DNA from: Actinernus sp. WN-2022
Taxonomy: Eukaryota; Cnidaria; Anthozoa; Actiniaria; Actinernidae
DNA length: 64,000 nt
Assembly (NCBI GenBank): GCA_030867875.1
Contig: JAOWCC010001634.1
Coordinates: forward strand, 7,673,877-7,737,876
Direction of reading: 5' to 3'
Shown: in pieces, positions 10,560 through 25,000 of the stretch
How positions within the stretch are numbered: position 1 is the stretch's first letter
How the letters are laid out: every line of letters begins with the position of its first letter
Position numbers and translations under genes: made by a program
Notes under the pieces: model-generated
The model's database searches: none
What the model was told of the DNA's origin: nothing
The model's input: only the letters and a program-made list of their open reading frames with translations

Positions 10560-11074
10560 CAATTATAATTATTGTTGCACGACTTTCACAAGCTAGGTAA
10601 ACTGATTTTCTTTACAACATTTATCCTTACATTTGTTCTAAAAGCTGGGTAGCTTATCTAGGGAACTTATGTAAAATAGCTATTACATGATAATACACTA
10701 AAAGGGATGCACATATAACACACATTCAAGGTATGCAAAGAACAAAATAGATACAGTGACATATATACACACTCAGATACATGCAGCAAGTACAACTAAA
10801 TATACTAAAACTAGGAATTAAACAGTTTTGTAATGTTCAAGTTAAAAGAAACATCAAGTATGCCATTTGATATCCATTCTAGTCTAATTAATTCGATTAA
10901 ACGCATTTAGCCATTTAGTACCAAACAATTACACGACTTACAATATACACATGGCCTGCAAGATAGCTGCCTACTACATGTAACAGAGCCCTTGAGTTAA
11001 CAACAACATACTTTATTTATACCAGAAGATTGTACAATTAAGAAACTAAGGAAAAATTATGACTAGTGACTATA
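10560..11074. other. No gene recognised
   Basis: AT-rich sequence, probably part of the downstream portion of the GST gene's intron 5; no exon seen. Confidence 0.4.
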
Positions 11075-12876
11075 CAAGGTAAGTCAACCTATTATCGGCC
11101 AATTTACTTTGAATCCTTTCAGTCGTATAACAAAGAGGGCTATTGCCAATGTTTTTCTTCCTTCGTGATTTTTAATTGTTGTGACTAAGTTTGCATAACC
11201 GAATTCCTTTCGAATTTCAATATTCTCCCTGAAAATCGACATAAGAACCAATTTGACGAAAAACGTATTATCGGCCAGATTAATCTATTATCGGCCAAGT
11301 AATACATATTATCGGACACTCGATGTTTGTTCCCTTTGTGACCACAGGATTGAGGCTAGAGTTATTCAGCGACTATTTAGGCCTGGTAAACGTACTTCAT
11401 TTCGGGCACGAGGGCAGGAATAAGCGTTGTTGTCGCGTTGTTGCATTTAGTTGTTTTATAGCTTCTACACTAGCTGTGCTATAAATTGTGTCCCGAGTTT
11501 TCACATTCTTATAATAAACCGTTTCTTTGCGATCACCTTTCCTTTTTCCACTATAAATTTGATTGCTTAACACTTTGAGCAAAAAGAAATTCCTGCCATA
11601 CACTGCCAGCGTGCACGCCAGTTTAATAATTGTCATGTTACATCCTCTGGCCGGCCGATAATAGATATGTGGAGTTACGTTGGCTGTTGAGAATTTACTA
11701 TCTCGTCAGCGGAAAATCGGCACAGGATGCGATAAAGTATATTCATGTGATAAAGGTTGGCCGATAAAGTATTCTGGTGGAGTAATGTGCTGCTTTCGGG
11801 TTTGATCTTATTCAATTTTTGGGAATCGCATGGTCGCTGCAATGAAGTTTCTGCATGCGGAAGGAGCCCCATTTCTGCAACAGGTAAACAGAAAGTCTTT
11901 TATTTCACTGAATTTTGAGAGTCAAGAAACAAGACGAAAGGCTTAGTATCGACATAATGTGAACAGTCTCGGACTGGCTTTAAAACGTTTTTGTGCCTCC
12001 TCTAGGGAGGGATTGATTTGTGTCCATGGCGCTGCATGGAATAGTAACCGTGCAAGTTTCACGAGAACGAGGCTGGCGTTGACTTAAGCGAGATGGAGGC
12101 CAGTTCTAACAGCAGTGAGAATATGAGAACTATTCGAACAACCGAAAGCGGCCGAGTGCTTCCTGTGCCGCTTTCGATTGTTCAAATAGCTATTACGATG
12201 GAAACGGTTGACCGACGGGTCGCCATTTCTTTTCGTTTCCAAAGAAGCCACAGCTAAGAAATCAATGGTGTAAAATCTCATCAAATGCCAGCATGGCAAA
12301 GACGGATTCCTCGATCCTGACAAAATCCACTGTTATTTGCTCGGAGCATTTTACTGAAAAAGAAGATATTCGCAAAACTCTGATAACCATCAGAGTTGGG
12401 ACTTGGTGAAAGGTATGTCATTTGTGAACACTCTCAAAGTGCAAGTATCATGTGAAAAAAATAAAAATATATATTGTACTATTGTGTTTGTTTCTCACAA
12501 AAAGGTATTAATCTTGCAAATTTTGTAACATTTCTGACATTTAATCACTAGTTTTGGTTACTTTTCATGGATCCTGTGACGTCACAAGATGAATCAACTC
12601 CCTCCCTAGAGAAAACTACTACAATAGAATCCTGTAGGTTTTCTTTGTGACATCACAAGTCAAGATGAATCAATCCGGCAATTCGGGTAGCGTTTATTCT
12701 AGTTTAATTTCTGCTCCTGCCTCTCAAAGAAAACTAAGTTAGACAACTGAAGTATATCAGAAATAGAATTTGGGGCAAAAAGAGATCATGTTGTTTTATG
12801 GCGCTACTTGCACTTTAAGCTCCATCTTGCTTGGGTAGGACTATTGTGGCCGATAATATAGGTTGACTTACCTTGT
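11075..12876 (+). mobile_element. DNA transposon remnant with THAP domain (P/Kolobok-like)
   Basis: Terminal inverted repeats start CAAGGTAAGTCAACCTAT at 11075 and end with the complement at 12876. Copies of TATTATCGGCC recur inside both ends (11090, 11270, 11290, 11310, 11650, 11750, 12849), as expected for subterminal transposase-binding sites. The interior encodes a broken THAP DNA-binding domain at 12164-12409. THAP domains are the N-terminal DNA-binding module of P-element and some Kolobok transposases; no catalytic domain remains, so this is a deletion derivative. No convincing target duplication was found, so the superfamily is unsettled. It lies in the presumed intron 5 of the GST gene. 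Confidence 0.7.
12164..12409 (+). pseudogene. THAP-domain coding remnant
   Basis: In one plus-strand frame from 12164 the THAP zinc-binding pattern is visible: C-x4-C near the start, then H-F-F-x-F-P-K, an invariant W in NQWCK, and the final C-x2-H-F in VICSEHF. An in-frame TGA interrupts it between the first cysteine pair and the HFF block, and the region upstream changes frame, so it is not translatable. THAP modules bind specific DNA; here it would have bound the transposon ends. A GTATGT donor-like site follows the stop, consistent with an original first exon. Confidence 0.7.
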
Positions 12877-12985
12877 GGTACAATGTGTATATTACACAGA
12901 ATAACTTTATAACCAGTTAATCTAAGCTGGGTAACATAACAATAATATTACTTAAAATAATATGATTAATGATGTGTGTATATAC

Positions 12986-13069
12986 CTGATTTTCTAGCAT
13001 GTTCACAATGGCTCTCTCCTTTTCTGTTTTCCCACACAAGTCATGCTTCCTTGCAATATGCTGCAGAAT
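12986..13069 (-). CDS. GST exon 5 (84 nt)
   Basis: Encodes ILQHIARKHDLCGKTEKERA and the following eight residues ending ENQ. The acceptor is TTATTTTCAG and the donor CAG-GTATAT. Completes the SNAIL motif with exon 4 and starts the alpha-helical domain. Confidence 0.9.
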
Positions 13070-16000
13070 CTGAAAATAAGGGACCGGTCATTAATATTTG
13101 TTGGGCGGAAGGGTGGAGGAGAAGTGGGGAGTCCTGAAATATAAATGGGGAGAAAGATTTGTTTTAACTGTAAATATTAATTAGTATTGCTGACTTACAG
13201 CATTGCTCTGTGTTATCTTGATATCTCCGTCAATATAATATGGAAGCTGAAAATATAATGGAATAAATAAATAAAGGTAAGTGATCCTATTATCGGACAG
13301 CACCAAGACAGCATAAGTAAGAGAGGGAATCTCCAACTGTACACGCGCTTGTGCAATGATAATGTCTAATAAAATATATATTTAGTAACCGGAAGCAGCT
13401 GAAGCAAGTGCGCAACAACAATCCTATGGCGGCAAAATATTTTCGCGCCACTTGACTGTTGTCGCGCTCTCGCGCACTTTGTTCAGCTGCTTCCGGTTAC
13501 TACAAATAGATTTTAATTAAGCACTCGAAAATAGCATAAAATTTCTTCTTAGCGGAATCATACCAACGACCGAACGTTTCGTAGTGTTTCGTTTCACTTC
13601 TTCCCTTTCTAGATTATAAACGAAGTACAGAAGATTTTCCTAGCCCGAAGAGGACATGCCGCTTTCACGTAGCATAAAGTTTTCTTTACAATTAAGACGA
13701 GATTCCCAACTGAAATATAGAAAACGGCTCGAGGTATGACCGCTAATCGGGCCGCTAATACGGAGGTGTGGTATTCGTTTTATATTTGTGGCATGATTCT
13801 CTCGGCGTGTTGTTCGAGTGAGGACCGAAGTAAGTGGCCCGGTGAATGCCTATCCCGATCACCGGAGAAAATAGTGTTTTAATTTGCCACTAAAGATTGC
13901 AGAAGTTTGGGTAAAATAGCCTGCAGTTATGAAAAAGAGTATCTCAATAACTCCCCCAGTTTAGTGCTGAGTCATAATTGGCACCCCTCCGTGGGAAGGC
14001 CATATGTTTAATTCAGTATTTCTCAAACTCATTAATATTTCATGAACCACTAACTACTTATATACTGATAAACTACAAGTAAGAAGTGAAGAAGTAAAGA
14101 AAACGTGTGCCTCCACTGACTGTTCGAACAATATATCAAACGATCAGAGCGATTTAGAAATGAATCGTTCGATCGATTTCATTATTTCCGCCATCTTGTT
14201 TTGATTGAGATACAAACAATGTGACGTCATTTTGGCCGTGCGATTTGAAGACCATTTTTAGGAGCAAAGTAGGGTGAGTTTCACGGCTTGTAAAATAATC
14301 AATGTTTTCTCCAAACTTTTAAAACTTTGGAAACATGTTTTTAAATCGCTAAATATTAGAAGTATGCAAACACATATTTCGCTTCAAATGCACTTTAAGA
14401 CATCCTTCTTCTTTGCCAGGGATTCAAGGGAACAACTTGCGCAACGAGTTGTTTAGACTGAAATACAGCCACCTCCTCAGCTCGCTCCCAAACAATCTGA
14501 AACAATACCCAACAACACCCAAACAATACTGAGATCGTTTTGATCTCAGTAAGATATCACAGATCCCGTATTTAGTTTTATAGGATCACAGACTGTGGTA
14601 AACATAAATTTGCCTCGCTGTTGGCTTTGTCTTCCCCGCCGCTGCTTGCACATCCCGCACAGTCTCCCTTTCTTGTCGTCCTTGTGGCTTAATTATGCAC
14701 AAAGACAAAGCTTTGCGATTCTAGAAAGTTTTGCGTGCGTTCGCTGATTACTTTATAAGTAATTTAAGAAAGACCATTTTATGTTCAAATATGCATCCTT
14801 TCCGTTTCGGAACAAACTACAAACGTTGTATTGGCCCGTGTGAATATATGCTGATTTTGTGGATGCCTGCCGGCTGTCAATCAGCACACTGAATCAGTGG
14901 AACGGTTTTTTTCTGAAGCTGGTCTACAGTCTCTCGCCCTTTTCCCTTCCTCCCCAATCCCCCACTGCTCTTTTCCCCCAAGAGAGCCTGTTCACAGGCT
15001 CTTTTACTCCCGGTCTGACGAAGGGCTAGCGCTCGAAACGACGACGGTTAGCATACCTCAATCGACTTCAGTTGATTATACCAGTGATTATCTTCCCCGC
15101 CAACACTAGTTTTTACAGGGACTAGTTACCCATGGTAGTTTTAGATGTGTAATCGCCATGTATTCGCATGTCACACGAGATATTCAACTTAACAATTTAG
15201 GCTTATTTGTGCTTTAAATTGTTTTCAGTTTACGGCTATAATATCCACCAAATGGCTACTATTATTATTATTTATTATAAATTTACTACATACAACGTTG
15301 ATTTGGAATAGAGACTTCATGTAAACCAAGATATTCCATGTCTTCAATTGAACTTAGCCAGCCCGCATAAAATAGTCCTTAAATTCGAATAGGCCACGAC
15401 ACCTCCTGTTATAAGAATTGACTCTTCGAGAGTCGTATGTCACCGCTACAACAAGTGAATTATTTGTGCACGAGACCGAAAACAGTAAATATAGTGCCGG
15501 ATATTCAGAGTTTGAGTATAGCCAATCAGAGCGCGAGAAAAGCACGTACTATTTACTTGTGTGGTAATTATTATACCCATTTATAATATCAAAGAGAACA
15601 AAACCGCCTAGATATAATAGCTATGATTTAGCTTCTTGATATACATGTATTTCATGTTATATCCAAAACACACAGTAAATGATTCTTTAAATAAATAAAA
15701 ATTACATAAACATACATTTGGAAAATCAAGTTCCAGTGTTGGCTTTTCTTTCAACCAATCCTCACGGCTATAATCAGGTGCTGTAATGGAACATATATAT
15801 GTTAAGAATTAGTAATGTAGATATTTAATACATTTTATAGAAAGAACAGCTGAAATTAAGCTGCCAAGAGAAGCAGACAAAGTAAAAAACTGCCAAATGT
15901 ACTGGCTTTAATAGGCCTTTTGCAGAAAACAATCACGTGCTGATATAATACTTCGTTAACGAATGAATGGAGCATGGGAAAGGCGTTGCCATGGTGGTGT

Positions 16001-19000
16001 AGGGCAAGCTTTCGTTAAAACCGCTGTTTTTGAAAGATCGACAAACGATTGGAGGTGGAAAATAGAATTTACAAAATACACTACTGATCTCGTACAAGTG
16101 CCTTTCAATATCTGAATTAAGATTTTTTTGCCACCCAGTACAACCACGTGATTGCACTCCTGCAAAAGGCCCATTTAAGGTAGAACCTAAGATAATCAAA
16201 TTTATAATTACAAGTCAGAATATATGTGCTCACATACCAGGGCCACATGAGTACCGCTTGTCTTCAAAGTCTTCACCAACATACTCCAACAACAATCTGA
16301 TAGGCTGAGCAAGCTGATTGAAAGAATAAAATGAGAGTAACAGACTGTCAAATAATGTATTAATACTATACTATCAACAAACACTTTCACAAGTACACCT
16401 TGTGGTAACTGAGTGAGCAGTAAACTATACACATACGACCGTCTTACCCACTATCTAATGCATGTTGATTTTCCTTGCACCAAAAGCCCAGAAAATATCG
16501 GGGTTTTCACATGGTAAATTTAAAGCCCAGAAAATAGTCCAAGCTTTCCTGTAGTCCATTCGGCTGGGCTAATCCCAGGTACTTAGAAAAATAATGCTGG
16601 CTATTCCAGGAAAGCACAGAATTTGAGATGTCTTTAATTAGTAGTAAGTATAAACGCAGAAAACTAATAATTAATAATAATAATTATATCAATTATTGTC
16701 AAAATAGTAGAGCATGGATTTTCTAGGTTATTCTAGAAAACGACTACCGGTACAAATTATCAAGAAACCAGATTTTTCTAGAATATTTTAGAATGTTAAA
16801 GTATAACTATGCAAATTGTTAAGAAAACCTGGAAGAGGATTTAAATCAGGCTGTGTAACAGACAACAAACAGTGGTAGTATAAGCTGAAAAATCTCAGCC
16901 TGTCCAAGTTAGATCTGGGCTAGTACTACAGCTGGGAACTGTTCTCTGACCTTTGATTTTCTTATTATACATGTACATCAATGACATTAATTTTGTATAG
17001 GAAATCATATGGTTTCAAGTGCAATTCAGGATATAACTTTGAACGATGAGTTTTCAAAGAACAGTGTCAATTTGAGCTCTTTGAAAACTCACAAGTTCGA
17101 ATTTATCCCTAATTGCATGAGAATACAATATGATTTCATTTTAGTGATATACTCTACAAATTTACTTTGGAAATATTGTAACAATTAAAGCACTGTTTAT
17201 GAAGAAATACTACAGCATCTGAAATGTTAATGTTTAGTACTGTCAAATGAATTTACATGGTAATTAAACGTGTTTTTGCTGTAACCACAGCACAGCATAG
17301 TCAACTTTAATTATTCGGAAATGTTCGGAAGCACTTCTGAAATTTACGGGAAATCATCAGAAAAAATCCCTTTACTAAAACAAGACTGTGAACAACTTTG
17401 TGTACTTCGATTTCATGCTGGAGCTTTTATTTTCGATTTGTAGATTGTCAAATTCCTGATTTGGAGTGCAATTTCACTGAAACAGTGCAATTTGGGATTT
17501 TATAAATCAGAATCGAGAAATTTTGTTGAGTATATGATTAATTTAGTAATATCAAATCCTGTATCCCAAATACAGCATATTATTGGATCAAATTATTTCA
17601 CTGCTGGCAAAGCAAATTGTACTTTTGATAGTACTGCCATATGGCACTACATTTTGTATCTACTGGTCATGCATGGTTACAAAAGTTTGCTTTGAGGGTT
17701 TCAGTCTCACTATAAATTTAAAGAGCAATTAAGGCCCTGAAATATTTATAGACATAATTTTATGATCCTATTGAACTGCATTGAGCATGTTCACTTAACA
17801 ATTAAAAAATTCATCAAAATTCTCCTTTCTTTTCATAAGTTAACTATAGTTAACATTATTTCATTTACATTATTTCATTTCAGTACAAAGGACTAAAATG
17901 ACACAAACATAACTACAGAAAAAAAGATTTCTCCTCAGATTCTAAATTTTCTTACATTAACTGTCACAATGCAATTGTTTCACATCAAATATAGGGTTTC
18001 AATTTTGCACTTAAACCTCACTTTCTGTCTCCCAACTTGCCCAGTACCAAGCCATTCATTCCATAAGCACTTCACTACAAGCTAAATTCAACCACTCCGA
18101 CCACAAAGCATGCTGGGAAACCCAATCGGCATCATGGCCCTCCCCTCATCTTGATTCTTCAAAATATATACATGTAGAAGTCTGAAGCCAGTTCGACCTA
18201 CATGTAAATAGCTTCATACTGGAATCAATGGCAAGCAAATGCTGTCCAATATAATATTCCAAAAATGCTATGGTACATGTATGTAGGTAGCTCCGATCCA
18301 GACCTCCATTTATAAAGTCCACAGCAAAGTCACTTGTCTGAACAATATTTGCCCATCCAAGCAAGAAATGAAGCATATTTCCAAGCAAAATCACCTTGCA
18401 CAGACTCAGTTCTTTGAGAAAGTGTTGATTGAAACCTTGATCAGACTTAATGATGTCCTCCAGCACTCTATAAATAGCCCAGTTTATGGTTCATGCACAG
18501 TTGTACATACCGTATCCTTTGTTTATTTTGTGGGCCACGTACGTGCACCAGATCGGGTTAGACAATCAGGGCTGTCAATAAGGGATGTAACCTGTAACAC
18601 CTGTTATGGGTGAGCTCACTAAATGTTACGGGTGATGGTCGCTATGTTCAATTCAATTTACTCACAAAGTAAAGCAAATGTTATGGTTTCAGTATCATAA
18701 GGAACTGCATGGTGCTTTAAAAGTTATTGACAGCCCTGGACAATGGTGGCCTGCCAGTTGAAACAAAAGACTTGAACATGTAAACTGGTCTATAGGGGAA
18801 AGCCTTTAAAAAGCCTTAAATTCTGAGTGACGGAGATGGTGAGAAGTTTGTTCAAGGGAACATATATAACAACCAACAATGAGTTCAAAATGGCTGACTC
18901 AAAACTTTGAGCCCCCAGTATAAAAGGTCAGTTGAAAATTCCATGGTAACAATGACTCCAGTTTTTAGGGAGGGAGGAGGGTTAATTCCTTACAGTCTAA

Positions 19001-22000
19001 ATACTTAGATAAAAATCAGTTAAAAGGCCTTTAAATTGGTATTATATAATAATTACCTTAGGTCAACTTGAAAATGGAATGACTAGATTGTTTTACTTAT
19101 TTACGTATTTTGGACTTTTAAAAGTATTTCTGGGTGCAAATATTTTTCATAGCTGCACCACATTCATTTTTAAAATTAAAATACTTGTCAGCTTCAACAT
19201 ACCATAACATTCCAGTTATAAACCCAGGGCTTATACAACATCATTATAATGTGGTATATATATATAGAGAGAGAGGAGTTCCCATTGTTATTTGCATGCT
19301 GAATAATTAGCTGTGTAAACATGGTGGAAAATACAGTGGTTGCTTCTGGTGTCAAATATTTTGCCTAACATTATATTCTATGTTTAAAACATCTGTGACA
19401 AACGTTTTGTGTTTATAAAATTGCAAGGCTGTAATCATCCTTAACCATTAAATGAGTCAGTGTTTTAAAATTATATTGCCCACATATTTGTTGTTATGCA
19501 CTTGTCATTGGATTTCCCAAGGGGGTGACCCTGGGCAATGTGATACACTAATGTTAATTTCCAGCAAAGTCCCCAGTACAAGTGGGGCAAGGCAAGCCAC
19601 CAACAGGAGTTAACCCATGCAACAAATGTGTTAAACTGACGGATCACATATACTGTACGCAATGTCAGCCGAGGTATCGGTTGACATGTCGACCAATATA
19701 ATCTTGGCCAAGGGTTGGCCGGCATGTCGGTTGATGGTTGGCCAAGGGTATGCTGATAGCTGGCCGAGGGTTGTTGAGAGTCGACTGCTACTCTGCTGAC
19801 ACTTGACATGTATTCTGTATATTGGCCGACATGGTTGATGATGCACCATGCAACAGTCAGCCGATTGATCACCAATACTCTATCGATAGTTTACCGACAG
19901 TCGGCCGAGGTATCAGTGACTGTGACATTTTCAGCCAACGTATAATTATGTACTTCAAAGGTCATAGAGGCCACAACTATTAATGCTTTCATACAAAACT
20001 AACCTTTAATTGTAAACTTAAGAATATAGCATAAACTAGTATAGCAGCTCTTTATTGATCCCAGCCATGCACCTCTGCATATAAATACTCCGACTGGAGT
20101 GCGCACAGTATATATTATAATTAATAATTAATTCGTGAAAGTAGTGACTCCAATATTTTCCAATTTTATTTTATGTTGAATAATGGGAGCTGGTGTAGGT
20201 TTTAAGTATCGACTATTTCATTGGGATAGTTCGACCTATACATGTGGGCCATTCCATATGAAATGAAAAAATATTGTGAATTTCAAAATTCAAGATATCA
20301 TTAAAAGATTGGTATCTATTGATAGCTAATACATTGGGCTGTAAGAAACTGGAAAAAAAATTGTGACTTAAGGCCACGCCCACTATGTGGCGCAACTTTA
20401 CTTCTAAGGCTTTGCAAAGTGAAAATTAAAGAGGTCTGAAGCATATATAACAAAAGTGGTATAATAAAAGAAATAGAAATAAGGCAAACTGTGTTTTGTG
20501 ATGTATACATAGTGTTGGCCTATATCTATCATAAAACCCAATAAAATAAAATAAAAAGTTGATTCCTCTTGAGATATGAGGCAACAAAAATCTGTTGCGG
20601 ACATTACATTCATCTGCATAAAAAATCATTATTTGTTTAAATTATTCATACATTTTGAAATTATTTAATGTGATGCTTGTGATGCTCTATTAATTCAGTA
20701 TGAAGATGATTTCGGCAAAAAAATAATAATTGGAAAAGCTTTTCGTTTGCTTGGAATTGCGTTGCAGACATTACGTTGCGGACATTACACTTTTCATATT
20801 CGCTTCAATTAGTGGATATTTTGATGTGAATTTCAACAAAACAAGTTTCTGGAAACACTTTCAATTTATTCATGGTGAAATGATGACAATAAAAGCATTC
20901 AAATAGATATTGTGATAAACAAATCTCAAACTATTTGTCTATCTTTGAAGAACAAATGTTTCTTGCAACCATAGCTAATCATGTACAAGGCAAATCTATT
21001 ACTAGATATTGCATATTGTGATACAGTTAAAATCTAAATGTCTTTATAATAGGCCTTTTGCATCAATTGATCACGTGACGATTTTCCCATAGCAACGCCT
21101 TGTGTGGAGGGCAAGCCATTCTAAAATTCCTTGACAACAGAGAGAGCGTGAGAGACGCCAGCGTGAAACCTCAATACTAGAAGTTCTACCAGTTCCTTTG
21201 TTATTCGTTTTCAGCCCAAATTTATCAGAAATATTTAGCTTTAAATATTAAAGTTCAGTGTTAGAGGATTTTAAGTGCCGTAAGACGATCAGAAATAGCT
21301 TTCTGAAGCCAAAACCGAACCAGACTCTGCGAGTTACTCGCAACATGAGACAACAGCTGGCGCCGGTAAGAAGCTGACTTCGGGAATGTACTTTTCTTCC
21401 ACGCTTTAAATCGTCTTTATGTTCTAGAAAAACTATGTGATGACAGGAGAATGATGTATCTGAACGCGTTACAGGCTACAGAGATATTATAAACTGATGT
21501 ACGAATTATAGGTTGTTGAGTAGCTGCATGGTTTTCCTATGTGACAGCTAGGTTCTCTTTTTTTTTCAAATCACCAGCAACACTAGAGTCTGTAATCTTG
21601 AAATAAAGCCCCTCGTTACTTCGTATTTTGGTGATCCACTGAGACCTTAATCCCATGTCTTTACCGGGGAATTTTTGCGATGAAAGGAAAGTCCATCGTT
21701 ATAGCGTGAATCACCACTGCATAATTATTTGTGGCACACAACAGTGGTAGCGCGTTCCAGTTTATACAACACCAGCGTCTCCTAGCATTTCCTCGGCTAT
21801 GGTAGAGTATCAAATAGATACATTTCCTGTCATCAGATATTTTTTCTAGAACATAAAAACGATTTAAAGCGTGGAAGAAAAGTACATTCCCGAAGTCAGC
21901 TCAGTTCTTACCGTCTGTTGAGGCCGCCATCATGTTGCGAGTATTAAACTCGCAGAGTTTTGGCTTCAGAAAGCTATTTCTGATCGTCTTACGGCTCTTA

Positions 22001-25000
22001 AAATCCTCTAACACTGAACTTTAAGATTTAAAGCTAAATAGTTATGATAAATTAGAGTTGAAAACGAATAACAAAGGAACCGGCAGAACGTTTAGTATTG
22101 AGGTTTCACGTTCGCGTCTCCCACGCTCTCTCTGTTGTCAAGGAAAGTTAGAATGGCTTGCCCTCCACACAAGGCGTTGCTATGGGAAAATCGTCACATG
22201 ATCAATTGATGCAAAAGGCCTATTAAAGCCAATGTCTGATTAAACAATCAGGGCTAGTATCAACGGATACAAATCAATGTATACTGAACAAAACAAAAAG
22301 CACCAGATGTACAAATACAAAAACGTGCTGTGAATGCATGTCTACTGTTACAATACAGAGTTCACCTAAAGTTTTCTCATAGTGCAACCCCATTCAGTTG
22401 CACTGTCTACAGAAGTGGGTTTATCTTGTTGCATTAAAGAGCTTCTCAATTTCTTGTTGTTGAGGTACACTAGCTAAAAGGCCCAACATTCTCAAGCGTA
22501 ACTGGGCCCAAAAAAATGCAAGATAGATGCACTTCATCAAAATCATCCCTCTTCGGCCAGTTGAACCTTTTAGCACCGACACTGTGCAAAAACTTAAACT
22601 TGACCAACTGGTTTGTCATGCTGATGGCTCTGCCAAGATAATATTTGTTCATATAATCCACAGCATAGTACTCTTCCATCCTGACAGCTGGCATTGGAAT
22701 GGCTTGTAGGCACCCCCTGTGTTCACTGAAGATTATGCTTTTCCTGAATTCTGAAAAGCAGGCTTCTTCTACCATTGGACCAAGACCTGCCAAACATCTG
22801 GCATAAAGGCAGGTATAATCACCACAGGCCTGTTTATTCAGTTGCTGAGGGATGTCTTCTTTTTTGTTGCAAGAAAAGACCCACTCATCCAGGTTGCACG
22901 TAGTATCCACTTCCTTTAGAATGGTGGCCATTTTCATCAAAGCCTAAGTCTCAACTGTGGGTTTGACAAAGTCACCTGCCCTGCTATCTAAGACGATAGA
23001 CAATTTCTTCTGTGGAAACAGAGCCAGGAGAAACCAATTAATGTTTGGAGTTGACTGGATTGCATGGTACGAGTAGCAGATCTTGTTCGAATAGAAACTT
23101 TTGCCGCAGGGACTTGGCTAACACGCTTGGCTCTCCTTTTTCAAAATTCCCCCAAGCGAGCGGTATGACTTTCACGTTCTTGTCAGAGCTGGCACATGAC
23201 TTTATCAGAGTCAGATACTTGTCAATCACAAAATTGCAGAGCCAATTTTCTTGGGGGTTAGAAGATTTGCCTGCCAGGCTCTTGATGTCGTTCATGTCAA
23301 TGAGACCATCTCCACTGAAAGAAATTAGGCCATCTATAATAATTATTGCATTACTTGAGATGCAATATAGTGTGGGAGGGAAAAGGATGCTGCCTGCTGG
23401 AACAAATGAAGGAGCTCTTGGACTTGACAAGATAAGATACTGTTTGTAGGGTTGATGTTGTTATCATCATTGTTAGTACTTTGATCTTCCAATCCATCAC
23501 TATTGTTGACATTGTCATCATCATCGTCGTCATCATCATCGTCGCCATCATCATAATCATCATCACAGCTTTCAGCACTAATAACGACCTCCTCATTACT
23601 TTTATATGACTCAGTATCAGAATCATCTGAATCAAAGGGAAAAACAGTAACTTCACTCTCAACCAAAGCCTGGTTAGAGTAGAGACAACATTCAACAAAG
23701 CCGTTTTCTTGTGGCTCGATGCAGTGGAACCTTGAAATTCCTGGAATGGGAGCAGCTTCATTGAAACATTTCTTGAGGCCAAGTGTAGCAGACATTTCAC
23801 TGATTTCTTGTTTTTCTACAAGTGAGACAGTCACAGATGAATTGAGCTTTCTGACGACTTCATGGAAGGATCTTGCATCCACGACAACAGCCACTTTTCT
23901 TGCTGCCACAGCATTCCACACAAGACGTTTAACTGTGCCAACAATCCTGTCTACAACTCCCTTCCCATGTGAGGTGGTGAAGTAGTTCCACTGGATGTGG
24001 ACTATCTTGTCAAGTTAAATGTGAAGAAAACTCACAATGTATTTGTTCTTAAACTGAGAACTTGGACCATCAGAAAAAACAAAAACCTTTTTAACCTCAG
24101 CATGCTTTTCCTTGACAAATTTATCAAGAACAATAGACATCATTACTGAAACAGATGTCTTATCATGAGACATTTCATCAGACACAATGACATGTGACTC
24201 ACAGACACGGTCACCCGAGGAATCCCTCGTCCAGATAGCAATTGTGAAGAGGGTAACCTGCTCCTGGTTCCAGTGAGCAGACTGGATCTCGTCTTGGTGC
24301 TTACACAAGTAGTTCTCTGCAAAATCTACTTGAACTACAGCCTCCTCCTTGTCTAGTTTTTCTAGCCTCTGTTCAAAGTACCTTGACTGCTGTCGCTTGA
24401 TAAAGACGTGCCTTAAAAATGAAGGCATATCTGAATGAAGTAAGGCCAGCACATCTCTGATAGTGCCTTCTTTACAGACCTTTTTCATCTTCTTAACCAC
24501 TTTCTTCCTGTGTAAAGCTTTCTTCCCTACTGGAACTCTTACTTCAACTCTCTCCCACTGATACCATAACGTTGTATCATCAAGGGAAACATCGCATTGC
24601 TCTGCAATAGCATCCAGCCACTTAGGGCAGCTACTACATTTACCAAACATACACATCTCTGAGTCAGGGTCACATACAAAGTTATTAACAAAGTCCCCAG
24701 AATAGTTTGGAAAATCAGTTATCTCTTTACTGAGACAGTCACAAATCAACCGAATATTCTCATGATATTGACAAAGGCATACATTCTGCGGCATATCAGA
24801 CGAAAATAGAACATTCACTGGGCGAAGAGAACTGAACTTGCTCAGTCCAATCTTAATATCTGGGTTTTCTTTCATGAAAAGAGCATGAGCCTCTTTCAAT
24901 GAGCACATCAGATGCCTCTTCTGGAAGTGTAATTTCTTTCCACTTTGCCACCTGGTAACAAAATCTTTCTTTCCAGGAGCTTGTCGCGAAATAGAATCTT

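Noticed and set aside
1..12985. Last exons of the GST gene
   Set aside because: Minus strand was scanned for the expected W-F-A-G and R-L-C-Y type blocks next to splice sites; none found, so they are assumed to lie outside the window.
18146..18466. Minus-strand 106-codon frame in GST intron 1
   Set aside because: Protein-like composition but no recognised domain and no matching neighbour exon; cannot be placed in the GST gene.
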